From: Aeromonas bivalvium
GTDB taxonomy: Bacteria > Pseudomonadota > Gammaproteobacteria > Enterobacterales > Aeromonadaceae
DNA: 64,000 nucleotides
NCBI RefSeq assembly: GCF_000819765.1
Contig: NZ_CDBT01000010.1
Coordinates: forward strand, 97,625 to 161,624
Reading direction: 5' to 3'
Of this stretch, positions 44,924 through 54,599 are shown in pieces (positions within the stretch are counted from its first letter, which is position 1; each line of letters opens with the position of its first letter). Position numbers and translations under genes: made by a program. The notes under the pieces were generated by a model. The model saw only the letters and a program-made list of their open reading frames with translations. It did not search any database and was not told the DNA's origin.

Positions 44924-47302
44924 TCAGCCAGCCTTGTGCTGCTCGGCCAGATAGAGCCAGGTGTCGACCACGGTATCCGGGTTGAGCGACACAGAGTCGA
45001 TCCCCTGCTCCACCAGCCAGGCGGCGAAGTCCGGATGATCCGACGGGCCCTGGCCGCAGATCCCCACGTACTTGCCCGCCTTGCGGGCGGCGGCGATGGC
45101 CATGGCCAAGAGCGCCTTGACCGCCTCGTTACGCTCGTCGAACAGGTGGGCGATGAGGCCCGAATCCCGGTCAAGGCCCAGGGTCAGCTGGGTCATGTCG
45201 TTGGAGCCGATGGAGAAGCCGTCGAAGTGCTCGAGGAACTTGTCCGCCAGCAGGGCGTTGGAGGGCAGCTCGCACATCATGATGACTTTCAGCCCCCGCT
45301 CGCCACGGCGCAGGCCGTTCTCCGCCAGGATCTCGATCACCTGCTCCGCCTCACCGACCGTGCGCACGAAGGGGATCATCACCTCGACGTTGGTCAGCCC
45401 CATCACATCCCGCACCCGCTTCATCGCCTCGCATTCTAGGGCAAAGCAGGGACGGAAGCTGTCGGCGATGTAGCGCGACGCGCCACGGAAACCGATCATG
45501 GGGTTCTCCTCGTGAGGCTCGTAACCACGGCCCCCCACCAGGTTGGCGTATTCGTTGGACTTGAAGTCCGACATCCGCACTATGACCCGCTCCGGCCAGA
45601 AGGCGGCGGCCAGGGTGGCGATCCCCTCGGTCAGCTTGGCCACATAGTATTCCCGCGGGCTCTCGTAGCCGGCAATCATCTTGGTGATGGTGGCCTTGAG
45701 CTCCGGGCTCTGCTGGTCGAACTCCAGCAAGGCCTTGGGGTGCACCCCTATCATGCGGTTGATGATGAACTCGAGTCGCGCCAGGCCCACACCGGAGTTG
45801 GGCAGCTGGGCGAAGTCGAAGGCCCTGTCCGGGTTGCCCACGTTCATCATCACCTTGATGGGCAGGCGCGGCATGTTGCCCACCTCGGTCACCGCCACGT
45901 CAAAATCGAGCTTGCCGTCGTAGATGAAGCCGGTATCCCCTTCCGCGCAGGAGACGGTGATGAGCTGGCCCGGCGCTATGTGATCGGTGGCATCGCCACA
46001 GCCCACCACGGCCGGGATGCCGAGCTCGCGGGCGATGATGGCGGCGTGGCAGGTGCGGCCACCCCGGTTGGTGACGATGGCGGAGGCCCGCTTCATGATG
46101 GGCTCCCAGTCCGGATCCGTCATGTCGGTGACCAGTACGTCGCCGGGCTGCACTTCGTCCATCTGGCTGATGGAAGAGATGACCCGAGCGGGGCCCGCGC
46201 CAATCTTGTGGCCGATGGCGCGCCCCTCGATCAGCACCTTGCCCGATTGCTTGAGGGCAAAACGCTCGAGGGTGTTGGCCTCCTGGCGGCTGCGCACGGT
46301 TTCCGGGCGAGCCTGGACTATGTAGAGCCTGCCATCCTGACCGTCCTTGGCCCACTCGATATCCATGGGGCGGCCGTAGTGCTGCTCTATGATGAGGGCC
46401 TGCTTGGCCAGCTCCATCACCTCGTCGTTGCTGATGCAGAACTGGCTGCGCTCGGCATCCGAGGTGTCGACTATCTTCACCTGACGACCGTGACCGGCGT
46501 CATCCGAGTAGGTCATCTTGATGAGCTTGGAGCCGAGCGTCTTGCGCACCACGGCGGGACGCCCCGCTTTCAGGGTCGGCTTGTGAACATAGAACTCGTC
46601 CGGGTTGACCGCGCCCTGCACCACCATCTCCCCCAGCCCCTGGCTGCCGGTGATGAAGACCACGTCGTTGAAGCCGGACTCGGTATCCAGGGTGAACATG
46701 ACCCCGGAGGCGGCCAGGTCGGAGCGCACCATGCGCTGGATGCCGGCAGAGAGGGCCACCCCCTTGTGGTCATAGCCCTGGTGCACCCGATAGGAGATGG
46801 CGCGATCGTTGAAGAGCGACGCGAACACGTGCTTGACCGCCGTCATGACGGCATCGATGCCGCGCACGTTGAGGAAGGTCTCCTGCTGGCCGGCGAAGGA
46901 GGCGTCCGGCATGTCTTCGGCGGTGGCGGAAGAGCGCACCGCAAACGACGCCTCGAGGCCCGCGCTCAGGGTGTCATAGGCGGTGCGAATGGCCTGCTCC
47001 AGCTCCGGCTGGAAGGGGGCATCGATCACCCACTGGCGGATCTGGTTGCCGGCGGCGCCGAGGGCCGCGATGTCATCCACATTCAGGCTGTCGAGCAAGT
47101 CATGGATCTTGTCGTTGAGCCCGCTGCGGTCCAGAAACTCATTAAAAGCAAACGCCGTGGTGGCAAAGCCACCTGGCACGGATACGCCCGCTCCCGAGAG
47201 CTGGCTGATCATTTCACCGAGGGATGCGTTTTTGCCGCCAACTCGTTCTACATCTTGCATTCCGAGTTGCTCGTACCAGAGTACGTATTGTTGCACTTGC
47301 AT
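44924..47302 (-). CDS. ppsA: Phosphoenolpyruvate synthase
   Basis: Makes phosphoenolpyruvate from pyruvate with ATP, giving AMP and phosphate, for gluconeogenesis. The 792-residue product equals E. coli PpsA in length. It has the N-terminal nucleotide-binding domain ([32 protein letters not shown]), the swivelling domain with phosphohistidine in [14 protein letters not shown], and the C-terminal PEP-binding barrel. GGAG lies before the ATG at 47302; an upstream open frame of 43 codons is not supported. It is divergent from ppsR, its regulatory kinase/phosphorylase. Confidence 0.98.
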   Translation of the reverse strand: MQVQQYVLWYEQLGMQDVERVGGKNASLGEMISQLSGAGVSVPGGFATTAFAFNEFLDRSGLNDKIHDLLDSLNVDDIAALGAAGNQIRQWVIDAPFQPELEQAIRTAYDTLSAGLEASFAVRSSATAEDMPDASFAGQQETFLNVRGIDAVMTAVKHVFASLFNDRAISYRVHQGYDHKGVALSAGIQRMVRSDLAASGVMFTLDTESGFNDVVFITGSQGLGEMVVQGAVNPDEFYVHKPTLKAGRPAVVRKTLGSKLIKMTYSDDAGHGRQVKIVDTSDAERSQFCISNDEVMELAKQALIIEQHYGRPMDIEWAKDGQDGRLYIVQARPETVRSRQEANTLERFALKQSGKVLIEGRAIGHKIGAGPARVISSISQMDEVQPGDVLVTDMTDPDWEPIMKRASAIVTNRGGRTCHAAIIARELGIPAVVGCGDATDHIAPGQLITVSCAEGDTGFIYDGKLDFDVAVTEVGNMPRLPIKVMMNVGNPDRAFDFAQLPNSGVGLARLEFIINRMIGVHPKALLEFDQQSPELKATITKMIAGYESPREYYVAKLTEGIATLAAAFWPERVIVRMSDFKSNEYANLVGGRGYEPHEENPMIGFRGASRYIADSFRPCFALECEAMKRVRDVMGLTNVEVMIPFVRTVGEAEQVIEILAENGLRRGERGLKVIMMCELPSNALLADKFLEHFDGFSIGSNDMTQLTLGLDRDSGLIAHLFDERNEAVKALLAMAIAAARKAGKYVGICGQGPSDHPDFAAWLVEQGIDSVSLNPDTVVDTWLYLAEQHKAG

Positions 47303-47389
47303 GTCTCCAGGTTGGTGGGCATGGGGGCCGGGGCACCCTCTGCGCCTTGTTGTGTGCTTTTTGTTGGTTTGTTCCGTCGCCGCCCGCCG

Positions 47390-47403
47390 AGAAAACGTTT
47401 TCT
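47390..47403. promoter_or_regulatory. LacI-family palindrome in ppsA leader, Cra-like
   Basis: AGAAAACGTTTTCT is a perfect 14-bp palindrome centred on AACGTT, the core of LacI-family operators such as Cra/FruR and PurR. It lies about 88 bases before the ppsA start codon. Cra activation of ppsA is established in E. coli, so Cra is the first candidate; PurR is the alternative. Confidence 0.5.
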
Positions 47404-47413
47404 TCTCCCGGTC

Positions 47414-47442
47414 AAAAAAATCCCCACGCAAGATTTGGGGAT
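47414..47442 (-). terminator. Hairpin with T tract in the ppsA upstream region
   Basis: ATCCCCA-aatcttgcg-TGGGGAT on the minus strand forms a 7-bp stem followed by a run of seven T. It lies 112 bases before ppsA and points toward it, so it is either a leader attenuator or an insulating terminator. Confidence 0.55.
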
Positions 47443-47447
47443 AGGCC

Positions 47448-47464
47448 GAATGACACAGTCATTC
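47448..47464. promoter_or_regulatory. Perfect palindrome in the ppsA-ppsR gap
   Basis: GAATGAC-aca-GTCATTC is a 7-bp perfect inverted repeat immediately before TACAAT (47465-47470), which resembles a -10 box reading toward ppsR. The binding protein is unknown. Confidence 0.45.
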
Positions 47465-47598
47465 TACAATGCCAACACAAAAAGGTAACGATTCAGGTTT
47501 GCAACCTGGTTCACAACTTGGCAACGGCAGATCGGTTGACAATGGCCGTTTGGTATCGAGCGAAACTTTCTTCGCATCAAGCAAAAAGGGAGAAGGAC

Positions 47599-48411
47599 GT
47601 GCACACGGTTTTTTATGTTTCAGATGGCACCGCCATTACCGCCGAGGTATTTGGTCACGCCGTGCTCAGCCAGTTCCCCATGATCTTCGAGCAGATCACC
47701 ATTCCCTTCGTGGAGACCCTGGAGAAGGCGCGTCTGGTGCGACAGCGCATCGACGAACAGTTCCGCCAGACCGGGGTGCGCCCCATCCTGTTCCACACCA
47801 TCGTCGACCCCATGGTGCGGGAAGAGGTGCTCAAGGCCCATGCCAGCAGCCACGATTTTCTCAACACCTTCGTCAGCCCCCTGGAGCAGGAGCTGGGGAT
47901 CAAGGCCACCCCCCGCCTGCATCGCACCCACGGCATGGAGAATCGCAAGCTCTATGACGATCGCATCGAGGCGGTCAACTTCGCCCTGGCCAACGATGAC
48001 GGCATCACCACCAAGGAGTATGACGAGGCGGACATCATCCTCATCGGGGTCTCCCGCTGTGGCAAGACCCCCACCAGCCTCTATCTGGCGCTGCAATTTG
48101 GCATTCGCGCCGCCAACTACCCCTTCATCGAGCAGGACATGCAGGGTCTGACGCTGCCCAGCGCCCTCAAGGCCAATCGCCACAAGCTGTTCGGCCTCAC
48201 CATCACCCCGGAGCGGCTGCACGAGATCCGCAACCAGCGCCGCGCCAACAGCCGCTACTCCTCCCTGGAGCAGTGCCAGCAGGAGCTGGCGGCGGTGGAA
48301 CGCCTCTATCGCCAGGAGGCGATCCGCTTCCTCGACACCAGCGCCCACTCGGTGGAGGAGATCAGCGCCAAGATCCTCGAAGGCACCGGCATGCGGCGCC
48401 AGCTCTACTGA
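47599..48411 (+). CDS. ppsR: PEP synthase regulatory kinase/pyrophosphorylase
   Basis: Bifunctional DUF299 enzyme that inactivates PEP synthase by ADP-dependent phosphorylation of a threonine and reactivates it by phosphate-dependent removal. The 270-residue product starts [26 protein letters not shown] and has the P-loop [15 protein letters not shown] near residues 150-165. The start is the GTG at 47599, preceded by GGAGAAGG; a longer open frame upstream lacks support. It is divergent from ppsA, its substrate. Confidence 0.95.
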   Translation: MHTVFYVSDGTAITAEVFGHAVLSQFPMIFEQITIPFVETLEKARLVRQRIDEQFRQTGVRPILFHTIVDPMVREEVLKAHASSHDFLNTFVSPLEQELGIKATPRLHRTHGMENRKLYDDRIEAVNFALANDDGITTKEYDEADIILIGVSRCGKTPTSLYLALQFGIRAANYPFIEQDMQGLTLPSALKANRHKLFGLTITPERLHEIRNQRRANSRYSSLEQCQQELAAVERLYRQEAIRFLDTSAHSVEEISAKILEGTGMRRQLY

Positions 48412-48507
48412 CCCCCTGTTTCTGGCCCCGGCCGTGCCTGGGATATCGGCAAGGCGCCCCGGTCGCCAAGAGCGGGACGCCTTGCTCCTGGACTGAAAAT
48501 GGCAAGA

Positions 48508-48528
48508 GGGCGCCCGTCAGGGGCGCCC
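48508..48528. terminator. Hairpin between ppsR and small membrane protein gene
   Basis: GGGCGCCC-gtca-GGGGCGCCC is a strong stem between converging genes, one base from the stop of the small gene. There is little T on either side, so confidence as a true terminator is moderate. Confidence 0.6.
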
Positions 48529-48529
48529 C

Positions 48530-48796
48530 TTATGCTCCCCGGCCGTCAAGCTCGCGGTTGCTCATCAGCTTGCCGTAGAAGGAGACCAAGCCATGACCAT
48601 GGCGCACCCGCTCCGCCAGCCAGGCGCCCAGGAGCAGGCCCATGGCGCCCGCCCCCGCCATCACCCAGCCCCAATACGCCTGCGCCAGCAGCCCCAGACA
48701 CAGGGCCGCCCCCAGGGCCAGCAGCAACAGCAGGGGAGCCAGACACAGCATCCCCCATAGCAGGGCCTGTATGACCCAGGCCACTATCTTCATCAT
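48530..48796 (-). CDS. Small two-segment membrane protein, unknown function
   Basis: An 88-residue protein made of two long hydrophobic helices (about residues 4-36 and 40-62) and a basic C-terminal tail (RVRHGHGLVSFYGKLMSNRELDGRGA). I do not recognise a family. GGAG stands six to nine bases before the ATGs at 48796 and 48793; the first is taken. It is isolated, with converging ppsR on one side and a long gap on the other. The composition alone supports a membrane location. Confidence 0.6.
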   Translation of the reverse strand: MMKIVAWVIQALLWGMLCLAPLLLLLALGAALCLGLLAQAYWGWVMAGAGAMGLLLGAWLAERVRHGHGLVSFYGKLMSNRELDGRGA

Positions 48797-49177
48797 TCCT
48801 GACTCCACTCTGTCCAACATGATGGGAGGGGCGCACCTGGAGGATGGCAGCCCCCTCTCCTCTCAACGCACATCATGACACCCCATGGCCGCACAGGGCC
48901 TCTCCCTCACAGCCCATCCCCTGGTGCCACGAATCGCCAACTAAGCCTCCTATGAGGCCCGCCAGCATCAGGTCACGAACGAAATGAAAGGTCAAGCCAG
49001 CCCGATTCAGGCGAACAGATATTGAACAATGACTGACTAAAGTGAGAAGAACATCAAGAAAAGGCTGCAAAATGGCGAAAAAGCCAGCGAATGATAGCAA
49101 AAACAGGTGCATTTCGGGTCGATTATCACTATTCTGCTGCGGTTGGTAGTCATTACAAAAAACAGCAAATGACACAA

Positions 49178-49195
49178 TGTAACGAAATAAGTACG
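49178..49195. promoter_or_regulatory. TyrR-like box 1 upstream of aroP
   Basis: TGTAACGAAATAAGTACG has the invariant G-N14-C and five of six bases of the left TyrR arm, but only TAC of the right arm. It lies 104 bases before the aroP start codon. Confidence 0.45.
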
Positions 49196-49200
49196 GATTT

Positions 49201-49218
49201 TGTCACGTTTTCGGCACG
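49201..49218. promoter_or_regulatory. TyrR-like box 2 upstream of aroP
   Basis: TGTCACGTTTTCGGCACG again has G-N14-C but weaker arms. Its centre is 23 bases from that of box 1, about two helical turns, as expected when a strong and a weak box cooperate. Confidence 0.35.
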
Positions 49219-49298
49219 ACATGCCAAGCCATGGCACAGGAAGTGTCCTGGCCAACGGGGCGAGAGACGAGTGAACTCAGCGACGTAAGGAAGGAAGC

Positions 49299-50675
49299 AT
49301 GGATCTTCAACAAGAGGGCCAGGAGCTCAAGCGCGGACTCAAGAACCGCCATATTCAGCTCATCGCCCTGGGCGGTGCCATCGGTACCGGCCTGTTTCTC
49401 GGCATCGCCCAGACCATCAAGATGGCCGGCCCCTCGGTGCTGCTCGGCTATGCCATCGGCGGTTTCATCGCCTTTCTCATCATGCGCCAGCTGGGCGAAA
49501 TGGTGGTGGAAGAGCCGGTTGCCGGTTCGTTCAGCCATTTTGCCTACAAGTACTGGGGTGACTTTGCCGGTTTCGCCTCCGGCTGGAACTACTGGGTGCT
49601 CTATGTGCTGGTGAGCATGGCCGAGCTGACGGCGGTGGGCATCTATGTCCAGTACTGGTGGCCCGAGATCCCGACCTGGATGTCGGCGGCTTTCTTCTTC
49701 GTGCTGATCAACGCCATCAACCTCACCAACGTCAAGGCGTTTGGCGAGATGGAATTCTGGTTCGCCATCATCAAGGTGGTCGCCATCGTCGGCATGATAG
49801 GTTTTGGCGGCTACCTTCTGGCAAGCGGCAGCGGCGGCCCGGATGCCAGCATCAGCAACCTCTGGGATCAGGGAGGCTTCTTCCCCAATGGCATCAGCGG
49901 TCTGGTGATGGCCATGGCGGTGATCATGTTCTCCTTCGGCGGCCTGGAGCTGGTCGGCATCACGGCGGCGGAAGCGGATGATCCCCAGAAGAGCATCCCC
50001 AAGGCCACCAACCAGGTGATCTACCGCATCCTGATCTTCTACATCGGCGCCCTGGCCGTGCTGATGTCCCTCTATCCCTGGGGCAAGGTGGTGGAAGGGG
50101 GCAGCCCGTTCGTGATGATCTTCCACGCCCTGGACAGCAACCTGGTGGCGACCGTGCTCAACATGGTGGTGCTGACCGCCGCCCTCTCGGTCTACAACAG
50201 CTGTGTCTACTGCAACAGCCGCATGCTGTTCGGCCTGGCCAAGCAAGGCAATGGTCCCAAGGCCCTGCTCAAGACCAGCAAGAGCGGCGTGCCCGTGGCG
50301 GCCATCTCCGTCTCTGCCGCCGCCACCCTGCTGTGCGTGCTGATCAACTACCTGATCCCGGGCAAGGCGTTCGAGCTGCTGATGGCCCTGGTGGTCTCGG
50401 CCCTGGTGATCAACTGGGCCATGATAAGCCTGGCCCACCTCAAGTTTCGCAAGGCCAAGCAGGCCGAAGGGGTGACCCCCAGGTTCAAGGCGTTCTGGCA
50501 CCCGGTGGGCAACTACCTCTGCCTCGCCTTCATGGCCGCCATCCTGGTGATCATGTACCTGACCCCGGGCATCCAGATCTCGGTGCTGCTCATCCCGGTC
50601 TGGATAGTGGTACTGGCCATCGGCTACCAGTTCAAACGCAAGCGCCTGCTCGCCGCCGCGACGCAGACTGCCTGA
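49299..50675 (+). CDS. aroP: Aromatic amino acid permease
   Basis: APC-family inner-membrane importer of phenylalanine, tyrosine and tryptophan by proton symport. The 458-residue product follows E. coli AroP closely along its length: LKRGLKNRHIQLIALGGAIGTGLFLG, RQLGEMVVEEPVAGSFSHFA, ITAAEADDPQKSIPKATNQVIYRILIFYIG and SVYNSCVYCNSRMLFGLA. About twelve membrane segments are visible. AAGGAAG precedes the ATG. With the hppD operon in the same window, uptake and breakdown of tyrosine could both respond to TyrR. Confidence 0.93.
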   Translation: MDLQQEGQELKRGLKNRHIQLIALGGAIGTGLFLGIAQTIKMAGPSVLLGYAIGGFIAFLIMRQLGEMVVEEPVAGSFSHFAYKYWGDFAGFASGWNYWVLYVLVSMAELTAVGIYVQYWWPEIPTWMSAAFFFVLINAINLTNVKAFGEMEFWFAIIKVVAIVGMIGFGGYLLASGSGGPDASISNLWDQGGFFPNGISGLVMAMAVIMFSFGGLELVGITAAEADDPQKSIPKATNQVIYRILIFYIGALAVLMSLYPWGKVVEGGSPFVMIFHALDSNLVATVLNMVVLTAALSVYNSCVYCNSRMLFGLAKQGNGPKALLKTSKSGVPVAAISVSAAATLLCVLINYLIPGKAFELLMALVVSALVINWAMISLAHLKFRKAKQAEGVTPRFKAFWHPVGNYLCLAFMAAILVIMYLTPGIQISVLLIPVWIVVLAIGYQFKRKRLLAAATQTA

Positions 50676-50721
50676 CGGATACGCACCAGGCCCGCCAAGA
50701 GGCCGAGTCAAACCTTAAGCA

Positions 50722-50750
50722 AAGAGGCGCCCCCGGGGCGCCTCTTTTTT
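50722..50750 (+). terminator. Terminator after aroP
   Basis: AGAGGCGCCCC-c-GGGGCGCCTCT is an 11-bp stem followed by six T, 47 bases after the aroP stop. Confidence 0.92.
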
Positions 50751-50784
50751 ATCCGTCAATCCGGATGGGGCCAGCCCCATCCAC

Positions 50785-51021
50785 CTATTCATCGACCGGG
50801 GTAATGGCAAAGATCACCCGGCGCTTGGAGATCAGGGAGCTGCATCCCTGGCAGAAGTAGTCGACCGCGCCGCACGCCTGCAAGCGCTCCAGCGGTGCCC
50901 CGCAATCGGGACAGCTTGCCTCGAACCTCAGCTCGGCATGACAGCCGGGGCAACGCTGCTCGCCGTGGCGAGGATCCAGCGCCGCCGCGCAGAGGGGGCA
51001 GCAGGGGGTGGAATCATTCAT
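50785..51021 (-). CDS. Zinc-ribbon protein YfgJ
   Basis: A 78-residue protein with four CxxC pairs: CPLC, CPGC, CPDC and CQGC, enough for two zinc ribbons. The C-terminus SKRRVIFAITPVDE resembles YfgJ, which lies next to der in E. coli as here. The start MNDSTPCC at 51021 is favoured over a longer frame to 51084. The function of YfgJ is not known to me. Confidence 0.8.
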   Translation of the reverse strand: MNDSTPCCPLCAAALDPRHGEQRCPGCHAELRFEASCPDCGAPLERLQACGAVDYFCQGCSSLISKRRVIFAITPVDE

Positions 51022-51154
51022 GACATGGGTCCTCATTGGATGGCGTCGGCCCGGGCCGGCGCGCTGGTTCACCGCTATCAGCATGGGGGTGACGGCTGGC
51101 CCGGGTCAAGGTAACAGGGGCCTGGCCCCCGAACCTTGACCCCCATCAAGATAA

Positions 51155-51178
51155 AACGGCTGCCCTGAGGCAGCCGTT
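51155..51178 (-). terminator. Terminator after der
   Basis: AACGGCTGCC-ctga-GGCAGCCGTT is a 10-bp stem four bases after the der stop, followed on the minus strand by TTATC. The T tract is short. Confidence 0.75.
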
Positions 51179-51182
51179 GTCA

Positions 51183-52679
51183 TCACTTCTTCTTCATCTT
51201 GAGCAGGCGCTTGCGTTGGCGCTCCTGACTCAGGGTGAGGTTGTTCTTCTTGCCCTCGAACGGGTTGACCGACTCCTGGAACTCGACCCGGATCGGGGTG
51301 CCCATGATCTTGAGGGACTTGCGGAAGTAGTTGATGAGATAGCGCTTGTAGGAATCCGGCAAGTCGTTGAGCTGGTTGCCGTGGATCACGATGCGCGGCG
51401 GGTTGTAGCCACCGGCGTGGGCATACTTCAGCTTGACCCGGCGACCGTTCACCATGGGCGGCTGGTGGTCTTCCTGGGCCATCTGCATGATGCGGGTCAG
51501 CATGGCGGTGCTGGTGCGACGGGTCGCGGACTGGTACGCCTCCTGGATGGATTCGAACAGGTGGCCGACACCGCTGCCGTGCAGGGCGGAGATGAAATGG
51601 ACCCGGGCGAAATCGATGAAGCCCAGACGACGGTCCAGCTCGTTCTTGACGTCTTCCTTCACCTTCTGATCCAGACCGTCCCACTTGTTCACCACCAGTA
51701 CCACGGAGCGGCCAGTGTTGAGCACGAAGCCGAGGATGCTGAGATCCTGATCCGTGATGGTCTCGCGGGCGTCGATCACCAGCAGGCAGACGTTGGCATC
51801 TTCAATCGCCTTGAGGGTCTTGATGACGGAGAACTTCTCCACCGTCTCGTGCACCTTGCCGCGACGACGCACGCCGGCGGTGTCTATGATGACGTACTTC
51901 TGCTCGTCACGCTCCATGGGGATGTAGATGGAGTCCCGGGTGGTGCCCGGCATGTCGTAGACGATGACCCTATCTTCCCCCAGCATGCGGTTGGTCAGGG
52001 TGGACTTGCCGACGTTGGGGCGACCAACGATGGCAAACTTGATGGGCAGGTCGGCGAACGGGGTCTCCTTGGTGTCTTCCCGGGTGTCGAGATCACCGGA
52101 GGCCACCATGCGCAGCAGGGCCTCTTCGTCGAAGTCCTCCTCTTCCTCCACCTCTTCTTCGGCTTCGGAGGCAGCCTCGACCAGCTCCTCCAGATGGGGG
52201 GCCAGGGCCAGCTCCAGCAGGCTCAGTACGCCACGACCGTGGGCGGCGGCGATCTGGTAGACCTCCCCCAGCGCCAGGGAGTAGAACTCGGACACGGCGG
52301 AGTCACCGTCGATGCCGTCGGTCTTGTTGGCGACCAGGAACACCTTCTTCTGGGACTTGCGCAGGTGTTCGGCGATGGCCTGATCCGCGGCGGTCAAACC
52401 CGCGCGCGCATCCACCATGAAGAGCACCACATCGGCCTCATCGATGGCTTGCAGGGACTGCTCGGCCATCTTCAGCTCGATCCCCTCCTCGGTGCCATCG
52501 ATACCGCCGGTATCGACCACGATAAATTCCAGCTCGCCCAGCTTCGCCTGGCCGTACTTGCGGTCCCGGGTCAGGCCGGGGAAGTCTGCCACCAGGGCAT
52601 CCCGGGTACGGGTCAGGCGGTTGAACAGGGTGGATTTCCCCACGTTGGGGCGGCCCACCAGGGCTACTACAGGAGTCAT
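51183..52679 (-). CDS. der: GTPase Der (EngA)
   Basis: Essential GTPase for 50S ribosomal subunit assembly, with two G domains in tandem. The 498-residue product has [13 protein letters not shown] at residues 4-16 and [11 protein letters not shown] near 216, NKTD and NKWD specificity motifs, an acidic linker between the domains, and the KH-like C-terminal domain ending [13 protein letters not shown]. The order der-bamB-yfgM-hisS-ispG is conserved across gammaproteobacteria. der and bamB are separated by 74 bases containing a GC-rich inverted repeat. Confidence 0.97.
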   Translation of the reverse strand: MTPVVALVGRPNVGKSTLFNRLTRTRDALVADFPGLTRDRKYGQAKLGELEFIVVDTGGIDGTEEGIELKMAEQSLQAIDEADVVLFMVDARAGLTAADQAIAEHLRKSQKKVFLVANKTDGIDGDSAVSEFYSLALGEVYQIAAAHGRGVLSLLELALAPHLEELVEAASEAEEEVEEEEDFDEEALLRMVASGDLDTREDTKETPFADLPIKFAIVGRPNVGKSTLTNRMLGEDRVIVYDMPGTTRDSIYIPMERDEQKYVIIDTAGVRRRGKVHETVEKFSVIKTLKAIEDANVCLLVIDARETITDQDLSILGFVLNTGRSVVLVVNKWDGLDQKVKEDVKNELDRRLGFIDFARVHFISALHGSGVGHLFESIQEAYQSATRRTSTAMLTRIMQMAQEDHQPPMVNGRRVKLKYAHAGGYNPPRIVIHGNQLNDLPDSYKRYLINYFRKSLKIMGTPIRVEFQESVNPFEGKKNNLTLSQERQRKRLLKMKKK

Positions 52680-52753
52680 AAAAGCCTCATTCTCAAGACG
52701 ACAAAGGCTCCGGGTCCGAAGACCAGGAGCCGGATAATCATAATGTCGGACGA

Positions 52754-53953
52754 TCAGGGACGCTTCAGGGCGTACAACTTGCCGTCACGGCTCTGCACAT
52801 ACAGGGTATCACCGTCCACCAGGGGGGCGGCGTAGAGACCACTGCTGTCGAGCTGTTGCATCGCCTGTATGGTGCCGTCGCTACGATCCAGCCAATACAG
52901 GTAACCTTCCACATCGCCGACCACCACATAGTCACCGAAGATGACGGGGGCCGTGACGCTGCGATTTTCGAGCAGGGTGTTGGACCACAGCTCCAGACCG
53001 TTGCGACGGTCGATGGCAAACAGGTGGCTGCGGCTGTCGGTCAGCACGATGGCATTGCCGGTCACCGCCATGTCGCGATAGCCGGAATACTTGCGCTTCC
53101 ACACCTCGTCACCCGTCATCAGCTTGCGGGCCATCAGCTGGCCATTGTAAGCGATGGCGTAGAGTTCATCGCCGGCGATGAGGGGAGCGGCATCCACGTC
53201 CACCATGCGATCCAGCTCGGTGGCGCCGCGCGGGTCGGCCACCTTGGACTGGCGCACCGGCTGGCCGTTGCTCAGCAGGGCGATGCCCACCTTGCCATCG
53301 GCGCGGCCGTACAGCACGGCGCCATTGGTGATCACCGGCGCCCCCGTGCTGCGCAGGGTCAGCGGCGGCTGCTCCTCCGCCAGGGTCCATTGCAGCTTGC
53401 CCTCGTCGGTATCGAGCGCCACCAGGCGGCCCGAGGTGGTCAGCACCACGACGCGGCCATCCTCGACGGCGGGACTCGCCACCACTTCACCGGGCACATT
53501 GGTCTGCCACAGCACCTCGCCATTCTCCTCGGAGAGGGCGTAGACCTGACCGTTCTCGGAACCGAGGAACAGCTTGCCGTAACGGGAGACCAGGCCGCCG
53601 GAGAGGCGGGCGCTGCGCTTGTCGGCGTTGACCGGCAGGTCCGCCAGATCCACGCTCCACAGCTCCTTGCCACTGCTGCGCTCGAAGGCGGTGACATCCC
53701 CGTCGCGGGCGGCGGCATAGATGACATCATCCTCGACCGCGGGACGCAGCTGGGAGTAGAAGTTGCCTATGCCATCCCCGACCGAGCTCCGCCACAGGGT
53801 ATCGGCCTGGAAGCTGGACTCCACCTTGGGCAGGGGCGCCATGGGGTTGAGATCCTCATCCTTGCTGAACAGAGAGCAGCCCTGCAGCACCACGGCGATA
53901 GCGGTGGCGAGCGCGACGCGCCTGAGGCCGCGCTGCAAAGTCAGATCACGCAT
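52754..53953 (-). CDS. bamB: Outer membrane assembly lipoprotein BamB
   Basis: Lipoprotein of the BAM complex that inserts beta-barrel proteins into the outer membrane. The 399-residue product has a signal peptide with lipobox LQGC (Cys26) and then a beta-propeller of repeated blades ([53 protein letters not shown]). Its start overlaps the end of yfgM by eight bases, so the two are translationally coupled. Confidence 0.96.
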   Translation of the reverse strand: MRDLTLQRGLRRVALATAIAVVLQGCSLFSKDEDLNPMAPLPKVESSFQADTLWRSSVGDGIGNFYSQLRPAVEDDVIYAAARDGDVTAFERSSGKELWSVDLADLPVNADKRSARLSGGLVSRYGKLFLGSENGQVYALSEENGEVLWQTNVPGEVVASPAVEDGRVVVLTTSGRLVALDTDEGKLQWTLAEEQPPLTLRSTGAPVITNGAVLYGRADGKVGIALLSNGQPVRQSKVADPRGATELDRMVDVDAAPLIAGDELYAIAYNGQLMARKLMTGDEVWKRKYSGYRDMAVTGNAIVLTDSRSHLFAIDRRNGLELWSNTLLENRSVTAPVIFGDYVVVGDVEGYLYWLDRSDGTIQAMQQLDSSGLYAAPLVDGDTLYVQSRDGKLYALKRP

Positions 53954-54596
53954 CAGGAGCTCCTGCAGTGGCGGCGGCCGGCAGCGCCAGGTCGTCCATC
54001 TTCAGCTTGAGTTCCGGGCTTGCCTGCAGGCCGCCGGCATCGGCCGCCGCCTGATAGGCATCCCGCGCCTCTTCCGGCTTGCCCTGTTTGAGCAGCAGGT
54101 CGCCACGCACTTCCGCCACCTGGGCCTTGAAGGCGTCGTTGCTGATCTTGCCAAGCTGGGCCAGGGCCTCGTCAAACTTGCCCTTATCCCCCAGGATCCG
54201 GGCCAGACGCAGGGCGGCGATGGGCTGCACGCTCTCGTCCCCCTCGGCCACGACCTGACCCAGCTGGGCGACCGCCAGATCCAGCTTGCCCGCCTTGACG
54301 GCGGCGGCAGCCAGTTGCAGGGCGGCCAGCTCGCTGTAGGACTCGCCCTTGTGGTCGGCGATGAAGGTCTGGGCCTGGGCAAAGGCAGCATCGTCACCCT
54401 TGGCCAGGGTCTGGGTCAGCTGGTTGTAAGCCTGGGAGGCTGCCTCCTGGCTCGACTGCTGGTGTTCGTTGTAATAGCGCCAGCCAAACAGGGCCACCAG
54501 ACCGATGACGGTCCCGGCGATGACCGAGGTGCCGTTCTCTTTCCACCAGTTCTTGATGACCTCAACCTGTTGTTCTTCGGTGGTATACACTTCCAC
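53946..54596 (-). CDS. yfgM: YfgM ancillary SecYEG translocon subunit
   Basis: Inner-membrane TPR protein that joins SecYEG and PpiD and helps pass outer-membrane proteins to periplasmic chaperones. The 216-residue product begins EVYTTEEQQVEVIKNWWKENG, has one membrane segment (about 22-41, TSVIAGTVIGLVALFGWRYY), and a TPR-rich periplasmic domain. The start is the GTG at 54594-54596 with AGGAG upstream; it lies three bases after the hisS stop. Confidence 0.93.
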   Translation of the reverse strand: MEVYTTEEQQVEVIKNWWKENGTSVIAGTVIGLVALFGWRYYNEHQQSSQEAASQAYNQLTQTLAKGDDAAFAQAQTFIADHKGESYSELAALQLAAAAVKAGKLDLAVAQLGQVVAEGDESVQPIAALRLARILGDKGKFDEALAQLGKISNDAFKAQVAEVRGDLLLKQGKPEEARDAYQAAADAGGLQASPELKLKMDDLALPAAATAGAPDA

Positions 54597-54599
54597 GGC

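Larger units (their letters stand above)
48797..49298. other. Regulatory region upstream of aroP
   Basis: About 500 bases, becoming AT-rich from 48960 onward. It contains two TyrR-like boxes (49178-49195 and 49201-49218). No protein-coding gene is convincing here. Confidence 0.55.

Noticed and set aside
45512-47488. A 658-codon open frame on the plus strand
   Set aside because: Antisense to ppsA, which has complete catalytic motifs and standard length.
49203-50711. A 502-codon open frame on the minus strand
   Set aside because: Antisense to aroP; AroP identity is strong along the whole length.
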